Positions 18,359 through 30,512 of a stretch of DNA of 64,000 nucleotides are shown here, piece after piece. Origin of the DNA: Bacillaceae bacterium (GTDB taxonomy: Bacteria; Bacillota; Bacilli; JACDOE01); assembly GCA_017656255.1 (NCBI GenBank), contig JACDOE010000001.1, forward strand, positions 809,205 to 873,204. The letters run 5' to 3'. Within the stretch, counting starts at the first letter, position 1. Each line of letters starts with the position of its first letter. Under the pieces are notes generated by a model. It was not told the DNA's origin. It worked only from the letters and a program-made list of their open reading frames with translations, and ran no database searches. Made by a program: the position numbers and the translations under genes.

Positions 18359-20095
18359 ATGGCATTTGACGGAATCGTAACCCGGGCCGTGACCCGCGAA
18401 CTGTCGGAGGAACTTGAAACCGGCCGGATATCTAAAATCTATCAACCGCGAGAGATGGATCTGTGTTTTGTGATCCGAATGCAAAAGGAAAATAAAAAAT
18501 TGTTTATATCAGCCAATCCTTCATTTCCCCGTATTCATCTGACTGAAAAGACGTTCTCCAACCCGCTCAATCCGCCGATGTTTTGCATGCTTTTGCGCAA
18601 ACATTGTGAAGGCGGGATCATCGAACGGATTCGGCAGGTTGACATGGAGCGGATCATTCATATCGACATCAAAACACGGGATGAACTGGGCGACTGGAAG
18701 GTTGTCCGGCTGATTGTGGAAATCATGGGGCGGCACAGTAATATCATCCTGATCGACCCGGATCGTAATCTGATCCTGGACGGGATACATCACGTCACCC
18801 CGGCCGTCAGCCGTTACCGGACCATTTTGCCCGGAAAAGACTACGTGGCACCCCCGGAACAGAACAAAGCCAGTCCACTGGACGTGGATCGGGAACAGTT
18901 TATCCGCGGGATGGATTTAAATGCAGGAAAAATGGATAAGCAAATCGTACAGCGTTTTTCCGGAATCAGCCCTTTGATTGCAAGGGAAATCCTGCACCGG
19001 GCCGGACTGCCGACCCGGGAAAATCTCTGGAGAGAATTTTCACAGCTGATGCACGACATCAAGGAACACCGATATGAACCGATACTTGTCCACGGGCAGG
19101 AGAAAAGTTATTTTTCCGTGATTCGTTTGACGCACGTAACAGATGGACTTGAACCGGATCGTATCAAGACATTCCCTACTGTAAGCCGTCTTCTGGAAAC
19201 CTATTATCATGAACGGGCGGAACGGGATGCGGTGCGGCAGAGAGTTCACGATTTGACCCGCTTTTTGACCAATGAAATCAACAAGAACCAGAAAAAGATC
19301 AAAAAGCTGGAACAGACCATGCGTGACGCCGAAACGGCGGACAAGTGGAAACTGTATGGAGAACTGATCACCGCATACATGCACCAGATTAAAAAAGGCG
19401 ACAAATCGGTGCGTGTGATTAATTATTATGAGGAGGACCAGCCGGAAATCGACATCCCGCTGGACCCGGAAAAAAGTCCGGCAGACAATGCCCAGCATTA
19501 TTTCAAGAAATACAACAAGACTAAAACCGGTCTTAAAGCTGCCCGGGAACAACTGACCAAAACCAGAGAGGAAATTGATTATCTCGAAGGCGTGCTGGTT
19601 CAGCTGGATCAGGCGACGATGAAAGAAGTGGAAGATGTCCGGGAAGAACTGGAGGAACAGGGGTACCTGCGCAAACGCAAGCCGGGAAAACAGGATCGCC
19701 GCAAGAAAAAAGAAAAACCCGTGCCGGAACGGTTCGTATCATCGGAAGGCATCGAGATCCTGGTGGGTAAAAATAACAAACAGAACGAATATCTGACCAA
19801 CCGACTGGCGTCCTCCCGCGATACCTGGCTTCATACGAAAGATATTCCGGGGTCCCATGTGGTGATCCGGGCGGAACAGTTCGGGGAACAGACCCTCCTG
19901 GAAGCAGCAGAACTGGCCGCTTACTTCAGCAAAGCGCGACAGTCCAGCCAGGTTCCCGTTGATTATACTCTGATCAAGCATGTCAAAAAACCGAACGGAA
20001 GCAAACCCGGGTATGTCATCTATGATAATCAGAAAACAGTTTATGTCACACCGGATGAGGCCACTCTTCGCCGGTTGAAAAAACAGGAAGCCTGA
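18359..20095 (+). CDS. rqcH: Ribosome quality control protein RqcH (NFACT family, YloA/FbpA)
   Basis: Binds 50S subunits carrying stalled peptidyl-tRNA and directs addition of C-terminal alanine tails. 578 residues. NFACT-N domain begins MAFDGIVTRAVTRELSEEL; the HhH-like and long coiled-coil middle domains lie near 170-420 (for example ETYYHERAERDAVRQRVHDL). A basic linker (RKRKPGKQDRRKKKEK) precedes the NFACT-R domain, which has the signature NKQNEYLTNRLASSRDTWLH followed by TKDIPGSHVVIR. ATG with GAGGTGA upstream. It adjoins the yloB-yloC-like genes as in B. subtilis. Older annotations call it fibronectin-binding protein. Confidence 0.96.
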   Translation: MAFDGIVTRAVTRELSEELETGRISKIYQPREMDLCFVIRMQKENKKLFISANPSFPRIHLTEKTFSNPLNPPMFCMLLRKHCEGGIIERIRQVDMERIIHIDIKTRDELGDWKVVRLIVEIMGRHSNIILIDPDRNLILDGIHHVTPAVSRYRTILPGKDYVAPPEQNKASPLDVDREQFIRGMDLNAGKMDKQIVQRFSGISPLIAREILHRAGLPTRENLWREFSQLMHDIKEHRYEPILVHGQEKSYFSVIRLTHVTDGLEPDRIKTFPTVSRLLETYYHERAERDAVRQRVHDLTRFLTNEINKNQKKIKKLEQTMRDAETADKWKLYGELITAYMHQIKKGDKSVRVINYYEEDQPEIDIPLDPEKSPADNAQHYFKKYNKTKTGLKAAREQLTKTREEIDYLEGVLVQLDQATMKEVEDVREELEEQGYLRKRKPGKQDRRKKKEKPVPERFVSSEGIEILVGKNNKQNEYLTNRLASSRDTWLHTKDIPGSHVVIRAEQFGEQTLLEAAELAAYFSKARQSSQVPVDYTLIKHVKKPNGSKPGYVIYDNQKTVYVTPDEATLRRLKKQEA

Positions 20096-20194
20096 GCGGA
20101 GGTTGGAGGCCGGAGGTCAGAAGCCGGGATCCGGATTTAAGATAGCAAAAGTTTTTCCACTATCATCCGTTTTTCCAATCGTTTTCTAAACAAC

Positions 20195-20240
20195 AAAAAA
20201 CATCCCGATCCACGTGCATGATGGATCGGGATGTTTGTTA
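20195..20240 (-). terminator. Strong intrinsic terminator at the end of the pyr operon
   Basis: CATCCCGATCC (20201-20211) pairs with GGATCGGGATG (20223-20233) around an 11-nt loop. On the minus strand it is followed by six T residues (TTTTTTG), which ends the pyr transcript. On the plus strand it is followed by TTTGTT, so it may also serve rqcH from the opposite side. Confidence 0.9.
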
Positions 20241-20257
20241 TAAGTATGTGGTTCGGT

Positions 20258-20497
20258 TCATGTACCAGGCCCCTGGATATCGAACAGTTCCGGCTGTACC
20301 ACATCATCCCTGGTGTGCCGGTGCTCAATCTTTCGTTTCTGCTCCGGAATGATGGATACAATCTGTTCTTCCCGCAGGGTGAAAATACGTTTTTCCCTGT
20401 CGCGAATTTCCAGCTTACCGTACTGCCAGGACAGAATATCGCCGATGATTCTCGATTTATACTTTTGCTGTAGCAGGTACGTAATCTTAAACATCAT
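20258..20497 (-). CDS. Unrecognised 79-residue protein, last gene of the pyr operon
   Basis: I do not recognise this protein. It starts with a double ATG preceded by GGGAGTGG at normal spacing and ends 18 nt before the operon terminator, so it looks like a true gene. It is charged and soluble, with no signal peptide or membrane segment. The first half alternates hydrophobic and charged residues (KITYLLQQKYKSRIIGDILS, then WQYGKLEIRD), suggesting a small beta-rich fold; the tail RKIEHRHTRDDVVQPELFD looks disordered. A 91-nt gap separates it from pyrE. A link to pyrimidine metabolism is suggested only by position. Confidence 0.65.
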   Translation of the reverse strand: MMFKITYLLQQKYKSRIIGDILSWQYGKLEIRDREKRIFTLREEQIVSIIPEQKRKIEHRHTRDDVVQPELFDIQGPGT

Positions 20498-20588
20498 GCT
20501 TTTCCACTCCCAACATACGGTCGGTCAGGGACTGATTGCCTGTTTCTTTAGTTCGACATACGTACCCGTCTTTCCTGCATGGCTTCTC

Positions 20589-21176
20589 CTAAGATTTTGC
20601 GATATTCCGGCTTCCCGGTTTTTCAGCAGGTGACGCGCCTTCTTTACAGAGCGGGCAATCCTCAGGCAGATAGGTTTCAATCTCGATAGGAAGAAGGGCA
20701 TGCAACGGATAACCAAAATCGACGTTCCCGTTACTCCGGTCCACCATCACGGCGACCCCGACAATTTCTCCTCCCGCCTGTTCCACAACCTCAATTACTT
20801 CTTTAACCGAGCCTCCGGTGGTTACAACGTCCTCTACGATCAGGACGCGGGTACCCGGTTCAATGTTGAATCCCCGGCGCAGCGTCATCTTGCCATTTTC
20901 ACGTTCTGTAAAAATGCTTTTCACACCCAGCTGGCGAGCCGTCTCATATGCGACAATTACACCCCCCATCGCCGGTCCGACGACGGTTTCGATGTTTTGG
21001 TCCTGAAAAGCTTCAGCCAGGTCGCGGCACACCTTTTCCGCCTTGTCCGGGTATTGTAAAAGCTGGGCACACTGCATGTACTTTGCGCTATGACGACCTG
21101 ACGTCAATAAAAAATGGCCTTCCTTGAGCACGCCGGTCTCTTTAAAGATGTTCAACAATTCATCTCTGGTAAGCAT
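20589..21176 (-). CDS. pyrE: Orotate phosphoribosyltransferase
   Basis: Makes OMP from orotate and PRPP, the fifth step of UMP synthesis. The PRPP-binding motif is VLIVEDVVTTGGSV; the N-terminal HFLLTSGRHSAKYMQ and FTERENGKMTLRRGF are conserved OPRTase segments. The ATG at 21176 (195 residues, starting LTRDELL after Met) has AAAGGAG 8 nt upstream and leaves 31 nt after pyrF; an in-frame extension to 21221 would run into pyrF. The C-terminus after ETYLPEDCPLC is slightly extended. Confidence 0.96.
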   Translation of the reverse strand: MLTRDELLNIFKETGVLKEGHFLLTSGRHSAKYMQCAQLLQYPDKAEKVCRDLAEAFQDQNIETVVGPAMGGVIVAYETARQLGVKSIFTERENGKMTLRRGFNIEPGTRVLIVEDVVTTGGSVKEVIEVVEQAGGEIVGVAVMVDRSNGNVDFGYPLHALLPIEIETYLPEDCPLCKEGASPAEKPGSRNIAKS

Positions 21177-21207
21177 GTTCACCGCTCCTTTACCTTCTAT
21201 CTTTTTA

Positions 21208-23705
<2,498 letters not shown>

Positions 23706-23713
<8 letters not shown>

Positions 23714-26700
23714 CGTAAGCCAGCTCCTTCTGTCCGACCTCCGGCAGAGCTTCTGTGACAAAGCTGATTGTTTCCAGCACATGCAGCAGTGCTTTTGCCG
23801 TATCGAGCGAGGTCAGGCATACAATTTCATTTTCTGCAGACTCCCGGCGGATTCGGAATCCGTCACGTTCCGGTTTCTTCCCTTTTGTCAGGGTATTGAT
23901 CACGATCTGGGCTTCCCCTTCCCTGATCACATCCAGAATCGTCGGAGAGCCTTCCCGGATTTTGTTAACCCGGGTAACCTGCATCCCTTTCTCTTTCAGA
24001 TAACGGGCGGTTCCATCCGTGGCCAGCAGTTTAAACCCGAGGTCATGGAAACCTCTGATGATCTCCGTTGCCTCCTCTTTATCTTTGTCCGCTACGGTGA
24101 CGAGAATCGTACCGAGGGAAGGAATTTTCATGCCGGATGCAATCAATCCCTTGTAAAGGGCTTTTGCCAGGCTCCGGTCTCTTCCCATCACTTCTCCTGT
24201 TGATTTCATTTCCGGCCCCAGTGTGGTATCGACCCGGCGCAGCTTGGCAAAGGAGAATACCGGTACTTTGACCGACACATGGTTATCTTCCGGATGAAGC
24301 CCGCTTTCATATCCCTGTTCCGCCAGGCTGATGCCCAGGACCGCCTTGGTCGCCACATTAGCCATGGGGATACCGGTTACTTTACTGAGAAAAGGCACGG
24401 TTCTTGAAGAACGCGGGTTGACTTCGAGGACATACACGTTGTCCTGATAAATCACGTACTGAATGTTGACCAGTCCTTTAATCTGAAGGGCACGTGCAAT
24501 CCGCGCCGTCATGTCAACCAGTTTTTCACGCATTTGCTGACTGATGGATTGCGGCGGATACACGGCAATGGAGTCACCGGAATGGACCCCGGCCCGTTCA
24601 ATGTGTTCCATGATGCCGGGGATTAGCACATTTTCCCCGTCGGCAATCGCATCCACTTCCACTTCCGTTCCCAGCAAGTAGCGGTCGATCAGAACGGGAT
24701 GCTGGGGGTTGACTTTAACCGCTTCTTCCATATAGTGAAGCAGTTCCGTTTCGTTATACACAATTTCCATCGCTCTTCCCCCCAGAACATAGGAGGGGCG
24801 AACCAGTACCGGATAACCCAGTGAATTGGCCGTACTGACTGCCTGATCGACGGATGTGACTGTTTTACCCGGCGGCTGATCAATGTTTAAGCTTCCCATC
24901 AGGCGTTCAAATTTTTCACGGTCTTCGGCGGCATCGATGTGTTCCAGGTCCGTACCCAGGATTTTGACGCCGGCCCGGGCCAGTCCCTCGGCCAGGTTGA
25001 TTGCTGTCTGGCCACCGAATTGCACAATCACACCCTCCGGTTGTTCCGCCTCAATCACTTGTAACACATCCTCGAGATAAAGCGGTTCAAAGTAGAGTCG
25101 GTCGGATGTATTGAAGTCCGTGGATACCGTCTCCGGATTGTTGTTGATGATCACGGCTTCATAACCGGCTTCCTTGATGGCCCATACCGCATGAACCGTG
25201 GCGTAGTCAAACTCGATTCCCTGCCCGATCCGGATCGGTCCGGAACCCAGCACCACGATTTTACGTTTGTCGGAAGGCTCATGTTCATCCTCTGTATCAT
25301 AGGAAGCATAATAGTAAGGCGTTTCAGCCGGAAATTCAGCCGCGCAGGTATCGACCATTTTATACACCGGTTTGATAGCGAATCTGCGCCGTTTTTCCAG
25401 AACCTCTTCTTCAGCCATATCAAAAATTTCCGCCAGTTTGCGATCGGTAAATCCGGTTTGTTTGGCTTCCAAAAGCAGTTCCTGATTCAGTTCACCATCG
25501 CTTCTGGCTATATCCTGCAACCGTTGTTCCAGCTTGATGATATTCTGAATTTTATAGAGGAAAAAGAGATCAATCTTCGTCAGTTCATTAATTCTGTCGA
25601 TGGTGTAACCCCGGCGCAGGGCTTCTGCCACCAGAAACAACCTTTCATCATCCGCCTGCACCAGCCGTTGTTCCAGTTGTTCCTCTGCGAACGATCCCGC
25701 TTCAGGCAGCTCCAGATGGTGGACACCGATCTCCAGAGAACGAACCGCTTTTAACAGGGATTCTTCCAGGGATCGCCCGATAGCCATCACTTCTCCGGTC
25801 GCTTTCATCTGGGTTCCCAGTTTCCGGTTGGCACTGACGAATTTATCGAAAGGCCAGCGCGGAATCTTGGTAACCACGTAATCCAGAGCCGGTTCAAAGC
25901 AGGCATAAGTTCGCCCGGTTATCGGGTTTTTCAATTCGTCCATGGTATAGCCGATGGCGATTTTGGCTGCCATTTTGGCGATGGGATACCCCGTCGCTTT
26001 GGATGCGAGTGCACTGGAGCGGCTCACCCGGGGATTCACTTCGATGACATAGTATTGATAACTTTCCGGGTCCAGTGCAAATTGAACGTTACAGCCCCCT
26101 TCGATTTCAAGGGCATTGATGATTTTCAGGGAAGCGGAACGTAACATCTGGTATTCTACATCACTCAGGGTCTGGCTGGGTGCTACCACAATGCTGTCCC
26201 CGGTATGAACACCGACCGGATCAATGTTTTCCATGTTACAGACCACAATGCAGTTGCCGGCGGAATCACGCATTACTTCGTATTCGATTTCTTTGTAACC
26301 CAGCAAGCTTTTTTCAATCAGACACTGGGAAATGGGGCTGTATTTCAATCCGTTGGTCACCGTTTCGATGAGAGATTCACGGTCTTCGGCGATGCCGCCG
26401 CCCGTTCCTCCCAGCGTGTATGCCGGACGAACGATCACCGGATAGCCGATACGTTCCGCAAATTCAATCGCTTCATCCACCGTATGAATAATCTCACTTT
26501 CCGTCACCGGCTCTCCGATTTCATTCATCAGGGTACGAAACTGATCGCGATCCTCCGCTTTCTGAATCGAGGACAGGTTGGTCCCCAGAAGTTGAACCCC
26601 TTCTTCTTCGAGGATCCCTTTCTCGGCCAGTTCCACAGCCAGATTGAGTCCAGTCTGACCACCGAGGGTTGGAAGTAGCCCGTCCGGTTGCTCCTGGCGG

Positions 26701-26933
26701 ATGACCCGGGCCAGGAAGTCCACGGTGAGCGGTTCGATATAAACTTTGTCCGCCATCGCCGTATCGGTCATAATCGTTGCCGGATTACTGTTGACCAGCA
26801 CCACTTCCATCCCTTCTTCTTTCAATGCCTGACAGGCCTGGGTTCCGGCATAGTCAAATTCTGCCGCCTGTCCGATGACGATGGGGCCGGAGCCGATGAC
26901 GAGAATTTTTTTGATGTCACTGGTTTTAGGCAT
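23706..26933 (-). CDS. carB: Carbamoyl-phosphate synthase, large subunit
   Basis: Forms carbamoyl phosphate from bicarbonate, ATP and ammonia supplied by CarA. 1,075 residues, full length. Two homologous ATP-grasp halves each begin with a [20 protein letters not shown]-type segment (about residues 9 and 550). Glycine-rich loops include [13 protein letters not shown] and [13 protein letters not shown]. The C-terminal MGS-like regulatory domain starts near [15 protein letters not shown]. As part of the PyrR-controlled operon it corresponds to the pyrimidine-specific PyrAB of B. subtilis. It overlaps carA by 8 nt. Confidence 0.97.
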
Positions 26934-28023
26934 GCTGTTTCACCCCTTTAGATTGCTGCATCATGTCCATAAACTGATCAAACAGATAACTGGAATCTTC
27001 CGGTCCGGGAGAGGCTTCCGGATGGTACTGCACGGAAAAAGCCGGATATTTTTTATGCTTTAAACCTTCCACCGTTTCATCATTCAGAGCCAGATGGGTG
27101 ATTTCCAGATCCGTCTGTGCCACTGATTCGGCGCTGACGGCATATCCGTGGTTCTGGGAAGTGATATAGACTCTTCCCTGTTTAAGATCTTTAACCGGAT
27201 GATTGCTGCCGCGATGGCCAAACTTCATTTTTTCCGTATCCGCACCGGATGCCAGGGCAAATAACTGGTGACCCAGACAGATGCCGAAAATCGGATAGTC
27301 CCCCAGCAGTTCCCGAATCGTATCCGCCGCACCGGGTACGTTTTTGGGATCCCCGGGTCCATTGGACAACATGATACCGTCCGGCTGGATCCGGCGAATT
27401 TCGTCAGCCGTTACGTTGTACGGAACCACCGTCACATCACACCCCCGGTTAACCAGTTCCCGCAGAATGCCCTGTTTGCTTCCGTAATCAATCAGAACCA
27501 CACGGGGCCCTTTAGCCGGACAGCGATAAGATCTGCCGGTGGAAACCACTTCGACCTGGTTGGTCATCAACGGCGTCTCTTTTAACTGGTTTATAAGGAC
27601 ATCATCCGACTCCCCAGATGTGGTGATCATCCCTTTAAGGGTGCCGTGTTCCCGGATAATCCGTGTCAGTTTGCGTGTATCAATTCCGGCGATTCCCGGA
27701 ATCTCAAATTCTTTTAAAAACTGATCCAGTGTGATTCCGGAACGCCAGTTACTCGGAAATTCGGCATATTCTTTGACCACAAACCCATGTACGTACGGAC
27801 GGATGGATTCAAAATCGTTCCGGTTAATCCCGTAATTTCCGATCAGGGGATATGTCATGGTGACAATCTGACCGCAGTAAGACGGGTCAGTCAGGATCTC
27901 CTGATACCCTGTCATTCCGGTGTTAAACACCACTTCACCGGTGGAATCCGTCTCATGGCCGAATGCTGTTCCTCTAAACACAACGCCATTTTCCAATATT
28001 AATCTCGCCTGTTTCTCTCCCAT
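26926..28023 (-). CDS. carA: Carbamoyl-phosphate synthase, small (glutaminase) subunit
   Basis: Hydrolyses glutamine and channels ammonia to CarB. N-terminal CPSase domain ([31 protein letters not shown]), C-terminal class I amidotransferase with Cys249 in GICLGHQ and His334/Glu336 in YHPEASPG. 365 residues. ATG with AAAGGGG upstream, 4 nt after the pyrC stop. Corresponds to PyrAA of B. subtilis. Confidence 0.97.
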   Translation of the reverse strand: MGEKQARLILENGVVFRGTAFGHETDSTGEVVFNTGMTGYQEILTDPSYCGQIVTMTYPLIGNYGINRNDFESIRPYVHGFVVKEYAEFPSNWRSGITLDQFLKEFEIPGIAGIDTRKLTRIIREHGTLKGMITTSGESDDVLINQLKETPLMTNQVEVVSTGRSYRCPAKGPRVVLIDYGSKQGILRELVNRGCDVTVVPYNVTADEIRRIQPDGIMLSNGPGDPKNVPGAADTIRELLGDYPIFGICLGHQLFALASGADTEKMKFGHRGSNHPVKDLKQGRVYITSQNHGYAVSAESVAQTDLEITHLALNDETVEGLKHKKYPAFSVQYHPEASPGPEDSSYLFDQFMDMMQQSKGVKQHA

Positions 28024-28027
28024 CCTT

Positions 28028-29350
28028 CTATCCCCTTTCTTTTATAAAATTTTCCTCCTGCCATACGATCTGCCCGTTTAACATCGTCATCACCGGCCAG
28101 CCTTTTAACTTCCATCCGTGAAAAGGAGTGTTCTTTCCTTTGCTCAAAAATTTTTCCCGATCAACCTGTTTCTCTGTTTCCAGATCAATGACGGTAATGT
28201 CGGCAGGGGCTCCTTCTTTCAACTCGCCCCAGGGCAGCCCGAACAATTCAGCAGGCTTTCGAGTCATCCGGTACAGAATTTCTTCCAGGGTAAACATCCC
28301 GGTTTTCACCAGATGAGTGTAGAGGAGCGGGAAGGCCGTCTCCAGCCCGACAATCCCGAACGGTGCCCGGTAAATGTCCTGATCTTTTTCCTCCCGGGTA
28401 TGGGGCGCGTGATCGGTGACGATAATATCGATGGTTCCGTCTTTCAAACCTTCCAGGAGTGCCTGCCGATCCCGCTCGGAACGAAGCGGCGGGTTCATTT
28501 TAAAATCGGTGTTTACCCGGCCATCCGCATCCGGTGCCGGAATATCTTCATCGGTCAAAAGCAGGTGATGGGGGCAGACTTCGGCTGTCACATTAATCCC
28601 ACGGGCCTTGGCTTCCCTGACCATCCACACTGATTGTTCAGTACTGATATGGCAGACATGGTAATGAGCCCCTGTGGCTTCTGCCAGCAGGATATCCCGG
28701 GCGATATGCACAGACTCCGCTTCATTGGGAATACCGCGAATACCGTGTTTTTCGGCATAGCTACCCTGATGGATAGCTCCGCCCCGCGCCAGGGAATTGT
28801 CTTCACAGTGGGCAACCACCGGCAGTCCCAGTTTTGTTGCCTCGGCCATGGCATCCATCATCATCCGGCCCTCCTGCACACCGACACCATCGTCGGACAG
28901 GGCGACTACACCGGCTTCTTTAAGCGCCTGCATATCAGTCAATTCTTTGCCCAGTTCCCGAACCGTAATGGCTCCCATGGGAAGGACCCGTGCCGAGCCC
29001 TGTTTATCCGCTTTTTCACGAATATAGGTGACCGTTTCCGGGTTATCGGTAACCGGTCTGGAATTAGGCATGCAGGCAACCGTGGTAAATCCACCCCGGG
29101 CTGCCGCTCTTGTACCGGTCACGATATCTTCTTTGGCTTCAAAACCTGGATCGCGAAGGTGGACGTGCATATCGATAAATCCGGCTGAGATCAGCTTTCC
29201 TTTGAGATCAATCGTTTCTGTATTTTTTTCCGTATGGGGAGGTTCACTGCTTTCCCAGATCTTCTCAATCCGGCCGTCTTCCACCAGAACGTGAACCGTC
29301 ATTTCCGTTCCGTTTTTTACATATTTACCGTTTGCAAGTAAGGTTGCCAT
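28028..29350 (-). CDS. pyrC: Dihydroorotase (class I)
   Basis: Cyclises carbamoyl aspartate to dihydroorotate. Metal-dependent amidohydrolase: zinc ligands His62 and His64 in FIDMHVHLRDPG, later His in VVAHCEDN and VCHISTEQSV, and Asp in IIVTDHAPH. 440 residues, typical of the Bacillus class I enzyme. The start (ATG 29350, GGAGG 10 nt upstream) lies 34 nt inside the end of pyrB in another frame, an unusually long overlap for this operon. Confidence 0.96.
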   Translation of the reverse strand: MATLLANGKYVKNGTEMTVHVLVEDGRIEKIWESSEPPHTEKNTETIDLKGKLISAGFIDMHVHLRDPGFEAKEDIVTGTRAAARGGFTTVACMPNSRPVTDNPETVTYIREKADKQGSARVLPMGAITVRELGKELTDMQALKEAGVVALSDDGVGVQEGRMMMDAMAEATKLGLPVVAHCEDNSLARGGAIHQGSYAEKHGIRGIPNEAESVHIARDILLAEATGAHYHVCHISTEQSVWMVREAKARGINVTAEVCPHHLLLTDEDIPAPDADGRVNTDFKMNPPLRSERDRQALLEGLKDGTIDIIVTDHAPHTREEKDQDIYRAPFGIVGLETAFPLLYTHLVKTGMFTLEEILYRMTRKPAELFGLPWGELKEGAPADITVIDLETEKQVDREKFLSKGKNTPFHGWKLKGWPVMTMLNGQIVWQEENFIKERG

Positions 29351-30282
29351 ATTTCCATCCCTCCAAGTGCTCTTTCCATAACTGCCATTCGCGTATAGAC
29401 GCCGTTTTCCATCTGTTTCAGAATCAGTGATTTCTCGCTTTCCACCAGCTCATCGGCAATTTCCACGCCGCGGTTGACCGGGGCCGGATGCATAATCACC
29501 GCTTCTTTTTTCATCTGCTCCGCCCGCTCCAGGGTCAGGCCGTATTGACGCTGATAGATTTCGGGAGAAGAGAAGAGTTCGCCGTCATGGCGTTCGAGCT
29601 GGATACGCAGCATCATGACCACATCCGCCCGGCGAATCGCCTCATCCACCGGCAGCACCCGGATTCGTTCCGGATAAGCCACGCCTTCTTTTTGCGGATC
29701 GATAATCATCTGTTCCGGACCGCTCAGCATCACGTCTGCACCCAGACGCGGAAGTCCCCACAGGTGGGAGCGGGCCACTCTGCTGTGTCGCAGATCTCCG
29801 ATGATGGCAACCTGAAGCCCTTTCAGACTTCCAAAATGCTGCTTCATGGTCAACACATCCAGTAAAAATTGGGTGGGATGAGCGTTCACCCCGTCCCCGG
29901 CGTTGATCAATCGTATGTTGACCCGGTCCGCCAGCGGTTCGAGGATGCGGCTTTCTCGATGGCGGACAACCGCCGCTTCAACACCCATGCTCTCCAGCGT
30001 TTTCAGCGTATCATACAGGGTTTCTCCTTTGGTGACACTGGATGATTCCGCCGAAAACTGAAGCACATTCAGCCCCAGTTTTTTCTGGGCGACTTCAAAG
30101 GAAAAGCGGGTTCTGGTACTCGGTTCAAAAAACAGATTGACGGCAAACTTACCTGCAAGCGGTAAGGGGCCGGACGGACTTTTCTGTTCCGACCAGTGCT
30201 CGGCCCTTTTCAACAACATCTCGATTTCCTGATGTTCCAGACTTTTAATATCCAGCAGATGTTTTCCAACCGGTTTGTTCAT
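29317..30282 (-). CDS. pyrB: Aspartate carbamoyltransferase, catalytic subunit
   Basis: Condenses carbamoyl phosphate and aspartate, the committed step. Carbamoyl phosphate motif FFEPSTRTRFSFE, HPTQFLLDVLTM, and aspartate-loop MHPAPVNRGVEI. 321 residues. No PyrI regulatory subunit is seen, as usual in Bacilli. ATG with GGGGAGGAG upstream; the gene is preceded by a PyrR-controlled attenuator. Confidence 0.97.
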   Translation of the reverse strand: MNKPVGKHLLDIKSLEHQEIEMLLKRAEHWSEQKSPSGPLPLAGKFAVNLFFEPSTRTRFSFEVAQKKLGLNVLQFSAESSSVTKGETLYDTLKTLESMGVEAAVVRHRESRILEPLADRVNIRLINAGDGVNAHPTQFLLDVLTMKQHFGSLKGLQVAIIGDLRHSRVARSHLWGLPRLGADVMLSGPEQMIIDPQKEGVAYPERIRVLPVDEAIRRADVVMMLRIQLERHDGELFSSPEIYQRQYGLTLERAEQMKKEAVIMHPAPVNRGVEIADELVESEKSLILKQMENGVYTRMAVMERALGGMEIWQPYLQTVNM

Positions 30283-30313
30283 GTTGATCTCCTCCCCGTT
30301 AGATAACTCTTAT

Positions 30314-30345
30314 AAAAAAACTCCTGACCGGAAACCGGTCAGGAG
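30314..30345 (-). terminator. Attenuator terminator in the pyrP-pyrB intergenic leader
   Basis: On the minus strand CTCCTGACCGG pairs with CCGGTCAGGAG, then seven T residues follow. Together with the PyrR-binding loop 80-110 nt upstream it forms the second attenuation site of the operon: PyrR-UMP favours this terminator. Confidence 0.93.
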
Positions 30346-30427
30346 TTGGGTAGGCTTAAAGAGGGACACTCCGGGTACTCGGGCAGCCAGTATTTCCGGA
30401 GAATCCCCTGTTTCAAAAGCTCCGAAC

Positions 30428-30458
30428 ATCCTTTCCAGTCTCACGGGACTGAATTAAA
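30428..30458 (-). promoter_or_regulatory. PyrR-binding anti-antiterminator loop before pyrB
   Basis: Minus-strand motif TTCAGTCCCGTGAGACTGG followed by AAAGGAT matches the PyrR-binding stem-loop (TCAGTCC ... GACTGG). Bound PyrR would block the antiterminator and stop transcription before pyrB when UMP/UTP is high. The loop is in the 230-nt pyrP-pyrB gap, which otherwise holds only the terminator at 30314-30345. Confidence 0.9.
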
Positions 30459-30512
30459 GGCATGCTAGTGTTAAATTGTGTGTTTTTCTCATATTCCGTT
30501 ATTCAATCGGAC

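Noticed and set aside
20098-20136. G-rich stretch GGAGGTTGGAGGCCGGAGG after rqcH
   Set aside because: Looks like several Shine-Dalgarno sites or a G-quadruplex, but no gene follows on the plus strand and the spacing is irregular; treated as low-complexity DNA.
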